NCBI GenBank assembly: GCA_030149295.1 | Contig: JASBRV010000135.1 | Location: 62,001 to 126,000, forward strand | Source: Bacteriovoracales bacterium | GTDB lineage: Bacteria; Bdellovibrionota; Bacteriovoracia; Bacteriovoracales; Bacteriovoracaceae | Direction: 5' to 3' | Length of the DNA: 64,000 nucleotides | Shown: in pieces, positions 25,494-33,017 of the stretch | How the letters are laid out: every line of letters begins with the position of its first letter | How positions within the stretch are numbered: the first letter of the stretch is position 1 | Made by a program: the position numbers and the translations under genes | The notes under the pieces: model-generated | The model's database searches: none | What the model was told of the DNA's origin: nothing | What the model saw: the letters and a program-made list of their open reading frames with translations, nothing else

Positions 25494-26205
25494 GGTTGTG
25501 ATCATGGTCGTGGTCATGATCGTCGTCGTGGTCATGGTCATCATCGTGATCATGTTCACCTAGTTCAAAAGTCACTTTTTTTACTTCAATTAAATTAAGT
25601 CCAATACAACCAGAGGCATCATAGTGACCTGCATGGGCAAGTTTAAAAATAGCTCGGCCAATTTGATTGAGGGTCGATGAATAAGCGGCGAACTGAGAAG
25701 GGTCGGCCACCACTTCCTCTACAGCTTCTTCAAAGTTTTCAAAATTGCCTGCATTTAAATCAATTCGCAAAGAGTAGATAAGTTCACCTTGAGCTTCATA
25801 GGTAGGAAGAAGATTAAGGTCAACATCAGTCGCTTCATGCACAAGAGCGCCACCTAAAACAAGATTTCCTTGAGTTGCTGTGATGTCAGCATAAGTGTTT
25901 TGACCAAGATCATAGCGATAGGCATTTGTTTCAATCGCAGGAAGAGCTTCTCCGTGAAGAACATAATCAAGCTTAGTAAGGAATACATGCTTTCCATTTT
26001 CTTCTTTAATAGAAAGACTGAGTCCGCAGCCTTTACCGAAGAAATCAGAGCCTTTATAGATAAGTGCGTTCACTGTCTCATCTTGTGTTGGTTGTTGAGA
26101 ATCAAGGCCTACAAAGCTGGAAATGGGTCCAACAACAGAGCTGGGTTCCTCTGCACATCCAGTGAAAGAAAAAAGACACAGTGTGCCAATTAAGATATTT
26201 TTCAT
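25480..26205 (-). CDS. Lipoprotein with His/Asp-rich metal-binding tail
   Basis: 241 residues. The lipobox FTGC (Cys16) marks a lipoprotein. The body (about 30-215) is beta-rich and unrecognised, with Cys pairs. The last 25 residues are a His-Asp repeat (HDHDDDHDHDDDH and so on, then HNHDHD), a typical multi-site binder of Zn, Ni, Co or Cu. It is the first gene of an operon with the TonB-dependent receptor and is divergent from tonB. It may buffer or hand metal to the receptor. A GGAGGAAG ribosome site precedes the ATG. Confidence 0.85.
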   Translation of the reverse strand: MKNILIGTLCLFSFTGCAEEPSSVVGPISSFVGLDSQQPTQDETVNALIYKGSDFFGKGCGLSLSIKEENGKHVFLTKLDYVLHGEALPAIETNAYRYDLGQNTYADITATQGNLVLGGALVHEATDVDLNLLPTYEAQGELIYSLRIDLNAGNFENFEEAVEEVVADPSQFAAYSSTLNQIGRAIFKLAHAGHYDASGCIGLNLIEVKKVTFELGEHDHDDDHDHDDDHDHDHDHNHDHD

Positions 26206-26223
26206 GCTTCCTCCTAAAGGTTT

Positions 26224-26275
26224 ACTTGCAACTCACTTGCAGGTAATATAAGAATGGCTCAATGCTCTTGCAAGT
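26224..26275. promoter_or_regulatory. Divergent promoter/operator region of the metal locus
   Basis: On the minus strand a -35 TTGCAA (plus 26268-26273) and -10 TATATT (plus 26245-26250) are 17 bases apart. The -35 is buried in the palindrome CTTGCAAG (26267-26274). Two further ACTTGCA copies lie downstream of the -10 at 26224-26230 and 26235-26241, 11 bases apart. This arrangement suggests repressor control of the lipoprotein-receptor operon and perhaps of tonB. Confidence 0.6.
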
Positions 26276-26294
26276 TATTTTTTAAGGAATGTAG

Positions 26295-26900
26295 GTGTTT
26301 CGTATAGGTTTTATCATTAGTTTAGCCCTTCACCTTCTTGTCTTTGGATGGGGGTTACTATGGTTAAAAAATCATGAAGACATTAAACAAGTTTTTCAAA
26401 AGGAAAGTCATCACCACCACGGTGAGGTTTTTAAAGTCACCTTGAAAATCAAGGAAGAGAGAATTCCTGAAATTCAAAAAGTCATTGAAAAGAAACTTAA
26501 ACGAGAAAAAGCAAAGAAGGGAAGAACAGTCGTAAAAAAGGCGACTTCTCAAAAAAGAGCCCTTGTCAAAAAATCTATTGCTCAACAAAAAAAAGAAGAG
26601 AGATTGGGAAAAGAAGAGCTTGAAGCTTACATCATGGAGCTTCGCCATTTCATTGAAAAGAAGAAGTTTTACCCTCGCAAAGCTGCGCGCCTTAAGCAGA
26701 CAGGTGAAGTTGAAATAGATATTGAAATCGACCAGCTTGGTCACTTTGTCAGTGTTGATATTAAGCGCGCTTCCCGTTTTTCTTCTTTAAACCGGGCCGC
26801 CTTGAGGCTCGCTAAAGAGATCTCAAAGTTTAAGCCTCTCCCTCAAAAGATGGGTGACAAAATCACCTTAAGTGTTCCCCTTAAATATCAAATAAAATGA
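26295..26900 (+). CDS. tonB: TonB-family energy transducer with His cluster
   Basis: 201 residues from a GTG start with AAGGA 6 bases upstream. N-terminal membrane anchor about 4-23; HHHH at about 39-42 in the periplasmic part; a basic Lys/Glu-rich spacer to about 110; a C-terminal TonB domain with YPRKAARLKQTGEVEIDIEID and FKPLPQ. It should energise the divergent receptor. The His cluster next to the membrane is unusual and matches the metal theme of the locus. No exbB/exbD copy is adjacent, so it may use those encoded elsewhere or TolQR. Confidence 0.85.
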   Translation: MFRIGFIISLALHLLVFGWGLLWLKNHEDIKQVFQKESHHHHGEVFKVTLKIKEERIPEIQKVIEKKLKREKAKKGRTVVKKATSQKRALVKKSIAQQKKEERLGKEELEAYIMELRHFIEKKKFYPRKAARLKQTGEVEIDIEIDQLGHFVSVDIKRASRFSSLNRAALRLAKEISKFKPLPQKMGDKITLSVPLKYQIK

Positions 26901-27340
26901 GAGCCTTCCTTTTTTGTCTTATCATTTTAAGTAGCGAAAGTTGTTTCGCCTTTTCTATAAGGTCCCTTTGGGAATATAAGAGCTTCGAGTTTAGCTCTCT
27001 GAGCAAAGGGAAAACGATTTGGATTTTATACCGGCCTGATTGTTCGTCTTGTCTTTATCAATTCAAAGAGCTCAAATGTTTTAAAAGACTAGACCAGTTT
27101 AGAGTGGTTGGTTTTGGGGGAAATGAGAAACGGCTTAAAGACGAGAGTCGTCATTTTGAAAATCTTGAAAAAATTCAAAAAAATAACGCTAGCCCTTTTT
27201 ATGGAGACAAAGAAGTTCTTAAAAACCTAGGGGTCGACAAAGACCTTTCCCCTCAGATTCTCATTTATGAGAACCAAAAGAAGATTGTCCATCATATTGG
27301 TGCTCTAAAGTGCTCTCAGCTGCAAAAAATGGCCGACTGA
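26897..27340 (+). CDS. Exported thioredoxin-fold protein with CxxC
   Basis: 147 residues. A signal peptide (1-18) precedes a thioredoxin-like fold with DCSSC (Cys49, Cys52) after a beta strand WILYRPD, in the place of the usual WCxxC. It overlaps tonB by 4 bases (ATGA) and so is translated with it. A role in keeping Cys residues of the receptor plug or of a metal carrier reduced is an inference; it could also be an AhpC/TSA-like redox protein. The family assignment is moderate. Confidence 0.72.
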   Translation: MRAFLFCLIILSSESCFAFSIRSLWEYKSFEFSSLSKGKTIWILYRPDCSSCLYQFKELKCFKRLDQFRVVGFGGNEKRLKDESRHFENLEKIQKNNASPFYGDKEVLKNLGVDKDLSPQILIYENQKKIVHHIGALKCSQLQKMAD

Positions 27341-27420
27341 TAAAGAATACCCTCTACCTATACTATTAGGAATTTGTTAGCATGGAGGGGATTTATGATT
27401 TTAAAATTTAGGATTTATCA

Positions 27421-28998
27421 ATGGCTAAACAACTGTTTATCAACCAGACGCTGGGGGAATGCCGAGCTGCGTTGGTTGAGAGTGGGGAGATCTTGGATTT
27501 CCTCATGGTTCGAGGCGAACAAATTCGCTCGGACCATCCCTCTGTGGGCAATATCTACAAGGGGAAGGTGCTAAGAGTTTTACCTGGTATGCAGTCAGCA
27601 TTTGTTGATATCGGGTATGAGAAAGCGGCTTTTCTCTATGTTGATGATGCCTATATCCCTACGCTTGAAGAGCAAAGGGATATTGCCGACAGAACAAAGA
27701 AAGAACTCGAAAGTAGAAGAGAGAAAATGGGGGAAGTCATCCCTGATGAGCTATCTACTCTCTCTGACCATGTGAATATGCGCTATCGTCCGGACATCTC
27801 AATTGAGTCCTTCCTTAAGGAAGGGGATGAAATTCTTGTTCAAGTGGCAAAAGAGCCTATTTCAACAAAAGGACCAAGAGTTACTCGTCATATTACCTTA
27901 GCCGGTCGCTATGTCGTTTTCATGCCCTTCATTGAGCACACTGGTGTTTCTAGGCGAATTGAAAACGAGGGGGAGCGCGATCGTTTGCGTGAAATTCTCG
28001 ATACCATTAGACCAGATGGAAAAGGAATTATCGCAAGAACCGTTGCAGAAGGGCAGTCCTATAAAACACTGAAGGCCGATTACAATATGCTCAATCGCAT
28101 CTGGAAAGATGTATTGAAATCAACGGATTCTATCAAGGCGCCTAACCTTTGCTATAAAGATCTTAATTTTGTCCAAAAAACTCTTAGAGATATTACAGAT
28201 GAAGACGTGGAAGAGATTATTGTTGATAGCAAAGATAATTTAAAAGAAGTCGAAAAATTCATTCAAAAATTTCTTCCCAACATTAAGGGCAAGGCAAAGC
28301 TTTACAATGATGACATCCCTCTTTTTGAAAAAAATGGTCTTGATATGGAGATTGAAAGGGGACTTTCTAATAAAGTCTTCCTAAGATCAGGGGGGTCCCT
28401 CAATATTGATCAAACGGAAGCCCTCGTTTCTGTCGATGTGAATACGGGAAAATTTGTTGGGAGAAAAACCTTAGAAGAGACGATTTTGAGAACGAATCTT
28501 GAAGCCGTCAAAGAGATCGCTTACCAACTTCGCCTAAGAAATTGTGGTGGAATTATCATCATTGATTTCATTGACATGGAAAAGGAAGATCATCGAGAGC
28601 AAGTTTATAACTCCCTTTTAGAAGCTCTTAAAAAAGATCGTGCCAAGACTAATGTGCTGCCAATCTCTGGGCTTGGCCTAGTGGAGATGACGAGAAAGAG
28701 AACCCGAGACACGCTAACACGTCTAATGTGTACAGGTTGTCCTTATTGTGAGGGAACTGGCGTTGTGAAATCTACTGTAACAGTCTGTTATGAGTTGGTG
28801 CGCGAGCTTATGAAAGTCATCAAAAAAGCGGAAGGCAATAAAGTTTTTATCTATGCCCATCCAGAAGTGACAGCAAGGCTTTGCTCAGAGGATGCGGAAA
28901 TGGTTGAGACTCTTGAAGAAACTTTCGGTAAACAATTGGTGATTCGTTCGGAAAATAATTATCACATTGAGCAATACGAAATTTTTCCGAATTCATAA
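27421..28998 (+). CDS. rng: Ribonuclease G (RNase E/G family)
   Basis: 525 residues, RNase G length without the long RNase E scaffold tail. An S1-like domain (about 38-130, GNIYKGKVLRVLPGMQSAFVDIGYEKAAFLYV) is followed by the catalytic DNase I-like region with the two metal-binding Asp in VDVNTGKF and IIIDFIDME, then the zinc-link CTGCPYC. The enzyme cleaves 5'-monophosphorylated RNA in single-stranded A/U-rich sites and matures 16S rRNA 5' ends. AGGA at 27408-27411 supports the ATG. Confidence 0.95.
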   Translation: MAKQLFINQTLGECRAALVESGEILDFLMVRGEQIRSDHPSVGNIYKGKVLRVLPGMQSAFVDIGYEKAAFLYVDDAYIPTLEEQRDIADRTKKELESRREKMGEVIPDELSTLSDHVNMRYRPDISIESFLKEGDEILVQVAKEPISTKGPRVTRHITLAGRYVVFMPFIEHTGVSRRIENEGERDRLREILDTIRPDGKGIIARTVAEGQSYKTLKADYNMLNRIWKDVLKSTDSIKAPNLCYKDLNFVQKTLRDITDEDVEEIIVDSKDNLKEVEKFIQKFLPNIKGKAKLYNDDIPLFEKNGLDMEIERGLSNKVFLRSGGSLNIDQTEALVSVDVNTGKFVGRKTLEETILRTNLEAVKEIAYQLRLRNCGGIIIIDFIDMEKEDHREQVYNSLLEALKKDRAKTNVLPISGLGLVEMTRKRTRDTLTRLMCTGCPYCEGTGVVKSTVTVCYELVRELMKVIKKAEGNKVFIYAHPEVTARLCSEDAEMVETLEETFGKQLVIRSENNYHIEQYEIFPNS

Positions 28999-29013
28999 GA
29001 TTAAAAAGGTGAT

Positions 29014-29670
29014 TCAGTGGCCGTGGTCATGGTGATCACCACCTTTATGATCTTCTTCATTTGGTTTGTCACCGAGACCACCATCCATTTGTAGGATGCC
29101 TTTTTTAATATTTTCAAAATAATCTTCGCCTCTTTTCTTATGCTCGAGCACCTGTTTCGCTATTCTGATTAACGCCGGGTCTTTAGCCTTAGAGATAATC
29201 GATTCAAGAAAGCTCCTTGATTGAGGGTAATCAAGTTCGTTGATTCTCTTAATAGCATAAACACGAAGAGAGGCTTCTTTTTGGAGAAGGTTTGCTTTGT
29301 AACTATTATGCTCGTGAGCTTCGGGATCATTGATGAGGTCATTTTCGGAATTGATAAAAACCACAAGAGAATCAAGATTTTTTGCTCCTCTGTCACTTGA
29401 AGGATTGAGATCGAGATCTTTAACAAGATAAACTCGCTCCTGAGGGCTTATTTTTCTGTCTATTAGCTTGTCACTTAAACCCTGAGGAGCACTGGTGGTG
29501 TTTTGCTTCCCTTTGGGCTTATCCATGTCCAACGGGAGGTCTATGGATGAGGGTTGCTCACTCATCTCTTTTTGTTTGGTCCTGTTTTGAGGGGAGTCTT
29601 TCTGAAAGAAAAAAAATAGACCAACACTTAAAAGAATGAGACCCCCTATCGGGATGATTTTTTTAAGCAT
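29014..29670 (-). CDS. Membrane-anchored periplasmic protein with His-rich C-terminus, unknown
   Basis: 218 residues. One N-terminal membrane helix (about 5-22) anchors a soluble domain on the outer side of the inner membrane. The middle (about 70-190) looks like helical-repeat material (short amphipathic helices, HEAT-like). The C-terminus ends GGDHHDHGH, a second His-rich tail in this window and a possible metal ligand. It lies 11 bases after the protease gene on the same strand and is convergent to rng. No family is recognised. Confidence 0.7.
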   Translation of the reverse strand: MLKKIIPIGGLILLSVGLFFFFQKDSPQNRTKQKEMSEQPSSIDLPLDMDKPKGKQNTTSAPQGLSDKLIDRKISPQERVYLVKDLDLNPSSDRGAKNLDSLVVFINSENDLINDPEAHEHNSYKANLLQKEASLRVYAIKRINELDYPQSRSFLESIISKAKDPALIRIAKQVLEHKKRGEDYFENIKKGILQMDGGLGDKPNEEDHKGGDHHDHGH

Positions 29671-29681
29671 TGGCCACTAAC

Positions 29682-31094
29682 TTACTTTTTAGGTGTATTT
29701 TCAAATACGTTGTAGACTTTCAATGGAGTTGCACTTACCCAGTTATTATCTTGAGAAAGTGTAGCTTCATAAGCTCTGGTGTTGAGATCGTAAGACTTAA
29801 GCTCTCCAGCATCAGTAAGAACAATTGTTTTGCTATTACTAAGCTCAAATCCCATCGCCATTTCTTGAGGAAGAGTTGTCTTAGTTGCTGATGTGCTCAT
29901 GACCCCAGTTTTGTCATTACAATCAAAAGTGAAGACATCTCCTGAATCATTGAGAACGAGCGTTTTATCGGCTCCTTCCTCATCCTTTAAAGTTGGAAGG
30001 GCTTTGATGGTACCACGAGAAAATCCAAGCGCTGATAGATCAGTCGCAGTTTCACCACAGAATGCATAGAGTGAATTGTCTTTCACAATGGCACCCATTC
30101 CAAAATAGACAACTGGTCCATAGGCTTTACGGTCAGCATCAGCATTGTACTTATTGGCAAAAGCACCAATGGCAGCGGCGTTTACAGAGAAGTCCTTATC
30201 AATTCGATAAGCATTTTTAGTTGTATCAACCGGGTAGACAGTAAACTGAGAACCATTTGAGTAAATCTTTGCTGGATCAGCAAGAGTTGTAATGAGCTCT
30301 TTTACGTCTGTGTTTTTTTCGGCCATTCTCCAAACTTCACCTTCAGTGTTAGAAGCATAAATATACTGAGTAGCTTTGACTGTAGGAAGAGAGTTGAATT
30401 TGTTGTTTACAGAGTAAATAGCACCAGATTCGGCGAGAATACGATCAGCACTATTAAGTTGCTCTACATAAGAAAGTTCGACATTAGCCTGGACACTTAC
30501 AGCGTAGGAGCCACCATTTTTTATTTGACGGTCACAAGCACCGGGTGTTCCTTCTTCATTACCTTGAGTACAAGTAACGTGGGCATGACCATCAAAGTGA
30601 CGAACTTCATGCATAAGAACTTCAATCTGGCTTGCGGAGTCCATTTCAAAGAATCGAGGACAAAGGTTAATTGATCCGCGAAAGAAAGGATAAACAAAAG
30701 CTACGACATTAGGGTTACCATTACAGCGAGATGGTTCAATAACATATCGATTGGCCCTTTGAGTGTAGTAAGTCCACCAATCTCTCTGACCGATGGGACG
30801 ACGAGTAAGGTCGTCATTTTGATCTCTTTGCAGATCGTCAGTGACAACGAGTCTTTGCATGGCAAGTGTACTTCTTACGAGTTCAAACCATTTTTCTCCA
30901 ACTTCTTGACGACATACTTTATCTTGAGAAGTTTTTGTAAAGTCTTTGAACTGAGGAAATTGGTTTTCAATGGCCTTAATATCAGCAACTTTTAAGCAAG
31001 TTTCTGCCTTATCAAAGTAGTTTTGAGCGTAGACACTTGAAACGAGTGTAGCTAAGAGAGAGATCAAGCCTAGTTTCATTAATGAGTTTTTCAT
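29682..31094 (-). CDS. Exported zincin metallopeptidase with propeller-like C-terminal half
   Basis: 470 residues. Signal peptide 1-23. The catalytic half (about 30-230) contains HEVRHFDGH at 162-170: the HExxHxxxH pattern gives His162, His166 and His170 as ligands and Glu163 as catalytic base. Several Cys (DRQ/CNG/CTQ/CDR) suggest disulphides. The C-terminal half consists of repeated beta units (TQYIYASNTEGEVWRM, TIVLTDAGELKSYDL) like a beta-propeller. It resembles predatory exoproteases by architecture only. AAAAGGAAA precedes the ATG. The exact peptidase family is not recognised. Confidence 0.8.
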   Translation of the reverse strand: MKNSLMKLGLISLLATLVSSVYAQNYFDKAETCLKVADIKAIENQFPQFKDFTKTSQDKVCRQEVGEKWFELVRSTLAMQRLVVTDDLQRDQNDDLTRRPIGQRDWWTYYTQRANRYVIEPSRCNGNPNVVAFVYPFFRGSINLCPRFFEMDSASQIEVLMHEVRHFDGHAHVTCTQGNEEGTPGACDRQIKNGGSYAVSVQANVELSYVEQLNSADRILAESGAIYSVNNKFNSLPTVKATQYIYASNTEGEVWRMAEKNTDVKELITTLADPAKIYSNGSQFTVYPVDTTKNAYRIDKDFSVNAAAIGAFANKYNADADRKAYGPVVYFGMGAIVKDNSLYAFCGETATDLSALGFSRGTIKALPTLKDEEGADKTLVLNDSGDVFTFDCNDKTGVMSTSATKTTLPQEMAMGFELSNSKTIVLTDAGELKSYDLNTRAYEATLSQDNNWVSATPLKVYNVFENTPKK

Positions 31095-31139
31095 TTTTTT
31101 CCTTTTTGCAATGTGTGCGAATCAAAATCTTGCTGCCCT

Positions 31140-31168
31140 AATAAATAAGATTGTTGGCCCAGCGTCAA
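31140..31168 (-). promoter_or_regulatory. Candidate promoter of the HEVRHFDGH protease gene
   Basis: On the minus strand -35 TTGACG (plus 31163-31168) and -10 TTTATT (plus 31140-31145) are 17 bases apart, 46 bases upstream of the ATG. Confidence 0.5.
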
Positions 31169-31338
31169 TCGATGTTGGTTATTGTTAGAAAACTGTAAGA
31201 ATTGGTGAAATTTCTACAAGTCACTGAAAAAGCGAGGATATTTTATTTTCTTACAATGCGTTATTTTCACCATGTAAATAAGTAAACGTCATATGAATTG
31301 AGTTCTTCTTTAATTAGCTTACCCCACAACACGCAACA

Positions 31339-31344
31339 TATAAT
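31339..31344 (+). promoter_or_regulatory. Candidate -10 element of the exported protein at 31368
   Basis: A perfect TATAAT 24 bases before the ATG; no good -35 at 17 bases. The 273-base gap between the two divergent genes otherwise holds two interleaved inverted repeats at 31194-31271. Confidence 0.4.
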
Positions 31345-31367
31345 GATCATCTCTAAGGGAGAACTCT

Positions 31368-32156
31368 ATGAAGAACTGCTTTTTTATGGCCCTTTTGCTT
31401 AGCTCGCTTATGGTTTTAGGCAAAACAGACAATGCCCTTATTCAATTGGAGTCATGTAAAAGAACGGGCGCTATTGAAGAGGTGGTAAGAAGTTCTGAGT
31501 TTTCGTGGGGCATGAGCCTTGGGGAGATTAAGGCAAAAGAGAAAGAGATTTATGAGCGGGGTTTGCGTTTAAGTGATAGGGCCTATGTAGAAAATGGACA
31601 AGCTTATCTTCCTATCACCCCCTACGGTCAGGATGAGAAAAAGGTCCAGTTATCAGACCGCTTTATAAAGAGTGTTATTAAACATGTCGAAGAAGGACTT
31701 AAAAGAGGCTACATCGATGCCCTCATCTTTCCCGATATGGGTCATAGTCACTTATTTGTGGATCAAAAGTTTTATGATGAAGTGCTTAAGCCAATTCCTA
31801 TCAAAGAAAACCATAAAAGATATGAGCTTATGCTCAATCACCCTGAAACACGTTTTCTCTATCATACGGCCGAGCAACTCTCTTTGTTAGATAAAGATAA
31901 AAAGCTTTTAGATGATCGCCATATTCAATGGCGCTTTTTTACGCGAAACCTGGTTGGGGGAAATAAGGCATTGGGAAAAATGGAGCTTCTTCACAATGAG
32001 GGACACAGTCATAATACCGCACGAGATTATGATGAAGGTTTTCGCTATTGGGGAGCTGGTTTTTATATCAATGGCTCTAAGAATGGTTGTTTCGCCTATC
32101 AAAGAGAAGGAAAAACCTTCTATTTTGACCTTAGTCTAAAAAGTTTAGAACCTTAA
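31368..32156 (+). CDS. Exported protein of unknown function
   Basis: 262 residues with a signal peptide (1-19, FMALLLSSLMVLG). The mature protein is mixed alpha/beta with several His-containing motifs (DMGHSHLFV, LLHNEGHSHNTARD) and a C-terminal beta segment (YWGAGFYINGSKNG). The His clusters could bind metal, but the spacing fits no metallopeptidase signature I know. AAGGGAGA precedes the ATG at good spacing. It is monocistronic or cotranscribed with the DUF2071 gene 39 bases downstream. Confidence 0.7.
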   Translation: MKNCFFMALLLSSLMVLGKTDNALIQLESCKRTGAIEEVVRSSEFSWGMSLGEIKAKEKEIYERGLRLSDRAYVENGQAYLPITPYGQDEKKVQLSDRFIKSVIKHVEEGLKRGYIDALIFPDMGHSHLFVDQKFYDEVLKPIPIKENHKRYELMLNHPETRFLYHTAEQLSLLDKDKKLLDDRHIQWRFFTRNLVGGNKALGKMELLHNEGHSHNTARDYDEGFRYWGAGFYINGSKNGCFAYQREGKTFYFDLSLKSLEP

Positions 32157-32195
32157 GAAAGGGAGAATCAAGCTTTCTCTGTTATTATCCTATGT

Positions 32196-32864
32196 ATGGA
32201 TAATTGGGTGATATCCCAAACGTGGAAGCACATTCTCTTTTTAAACTTTAAGGTTGCACCCGAAGAAATTCGAAAGCGTCTTCCAACTTGCCTCAGTTTA
32301 GACACCTATCAAGGGGACGCTTTTCTTTCTGTCGTTCCCTTTCGAATGGAGGGGATCCGTTTTCCTTATACTCCGGTTCTGCCTTTTTCTTCCTTGTGGG
32401 AGCTCAACCTTCGCACTTATGTGACTTATAAAGGCCGACCTGGCATTTATTTTTTTACTCTAGATACAGATCATTTACTAAGTGAGTGGATTGCGAATTC
32501 ATTTTTTCATCTTCCCTATCGCTATAGAAGTATGCGGGCATCCTTTTCTCCTGTTGAAAGGTTGTATCAATTTGAAGCCCTAGGATCTTTGGAATCCCAA
32601 GTTTTGGTTTCGAAAACACCTCTTGTGACGTCATCTCTAAGTGAGTGGTTAGTGGAGCGCTATTCTTTATATACCATAAAGAAAGGAAAGCTTTATCGTG
32701 GGGATGTTATTCATGACCCCTGGGACCTTCATTTCTCTAAAGTGGTCTCTCTCAAGGAAGGCCTTTGTGAGGAATTCTTCCCTCAGGTTGATACCGAATT
32801 AGAGAATAGCTTTTATTCCCCTGAGCTACCCGTTTCATTTAAGCCCTTTCAGCGCTTACTGTAG
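32196..32864 (+). CDS. DUF2071 (YqjF-like) protein
   Basis: 222 residues. The order of conserved features fits DUF2071: LFLNFKVAPEEIRKRLP near the N-terminus, DAFLSVVPFRMEG, WELNLRTYVTYKGRPGIYFFTLDTD and a PYRYRSM segment. The family has an acetoacetate-decarboxylase-like beta fold with unknown physiological substrate. No ribosome site is obvious just before the ATG; the AAAGGGAG 28 bases upstream is too far. Confidence 0.8.
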   Translation: MDNWVISQTWKHILFLNFKVAPEEIRKRLPTCLSLDTYQGDAFLSVVPFRMEGIRFPYTPVLPFSSLWELNLRTYVTYKGRPGIYFFTLDTDHLLSEWIANSFFHLPYRYRSMRASFSPVERLYQFEALGSLESQVLVSKTPLVTSSLSEWLVERYSLYTIKKGKLYRGDVIHDPWDLHFSKVVSLKEGLCEEFFPQVDTELENSFYSPELPVSFKPFQRLL

Positions 32865-32915
32865 TGGGAACCTGACACCATTTTGAGGGGGCAAAGTGAC
32901 CCTGAAGCCAATTTG
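32861..32915. repeat. Imperfect direct repeat, REP-like remnant
   Basis: Two diverged copies of about 20 bases: AACCTGACACCATTTTG (32867-32883) and CCCTGAAGCCAATTTG (32900-32915). Sequences like GGTGTCAGGTTCCCA accompany REP-associated transposase families in other genomes (from memory). No transposase is nearby. Confidence 0.25.
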
Positions 32916-33017
32916 CACCTGCATTTTTTACAAATGCTCTTTGCGTTAATTCGCATTTGTGACATAAGCGCTTCACGTCAAAGAAAAAACTTTACCCAAA
33001 AAACCAAAGGAAGAGAG

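Noticed and set aside
25494-25559. Upstream starts of the TonB-dependent receptor giving a Met/Thr-rich N-terminus
   Set aside because: This stretch is the lipoprotein's His-Asp repeat read in another frame and precedes rather than contains the signal peptide; ATG 25493 is the sensible start.
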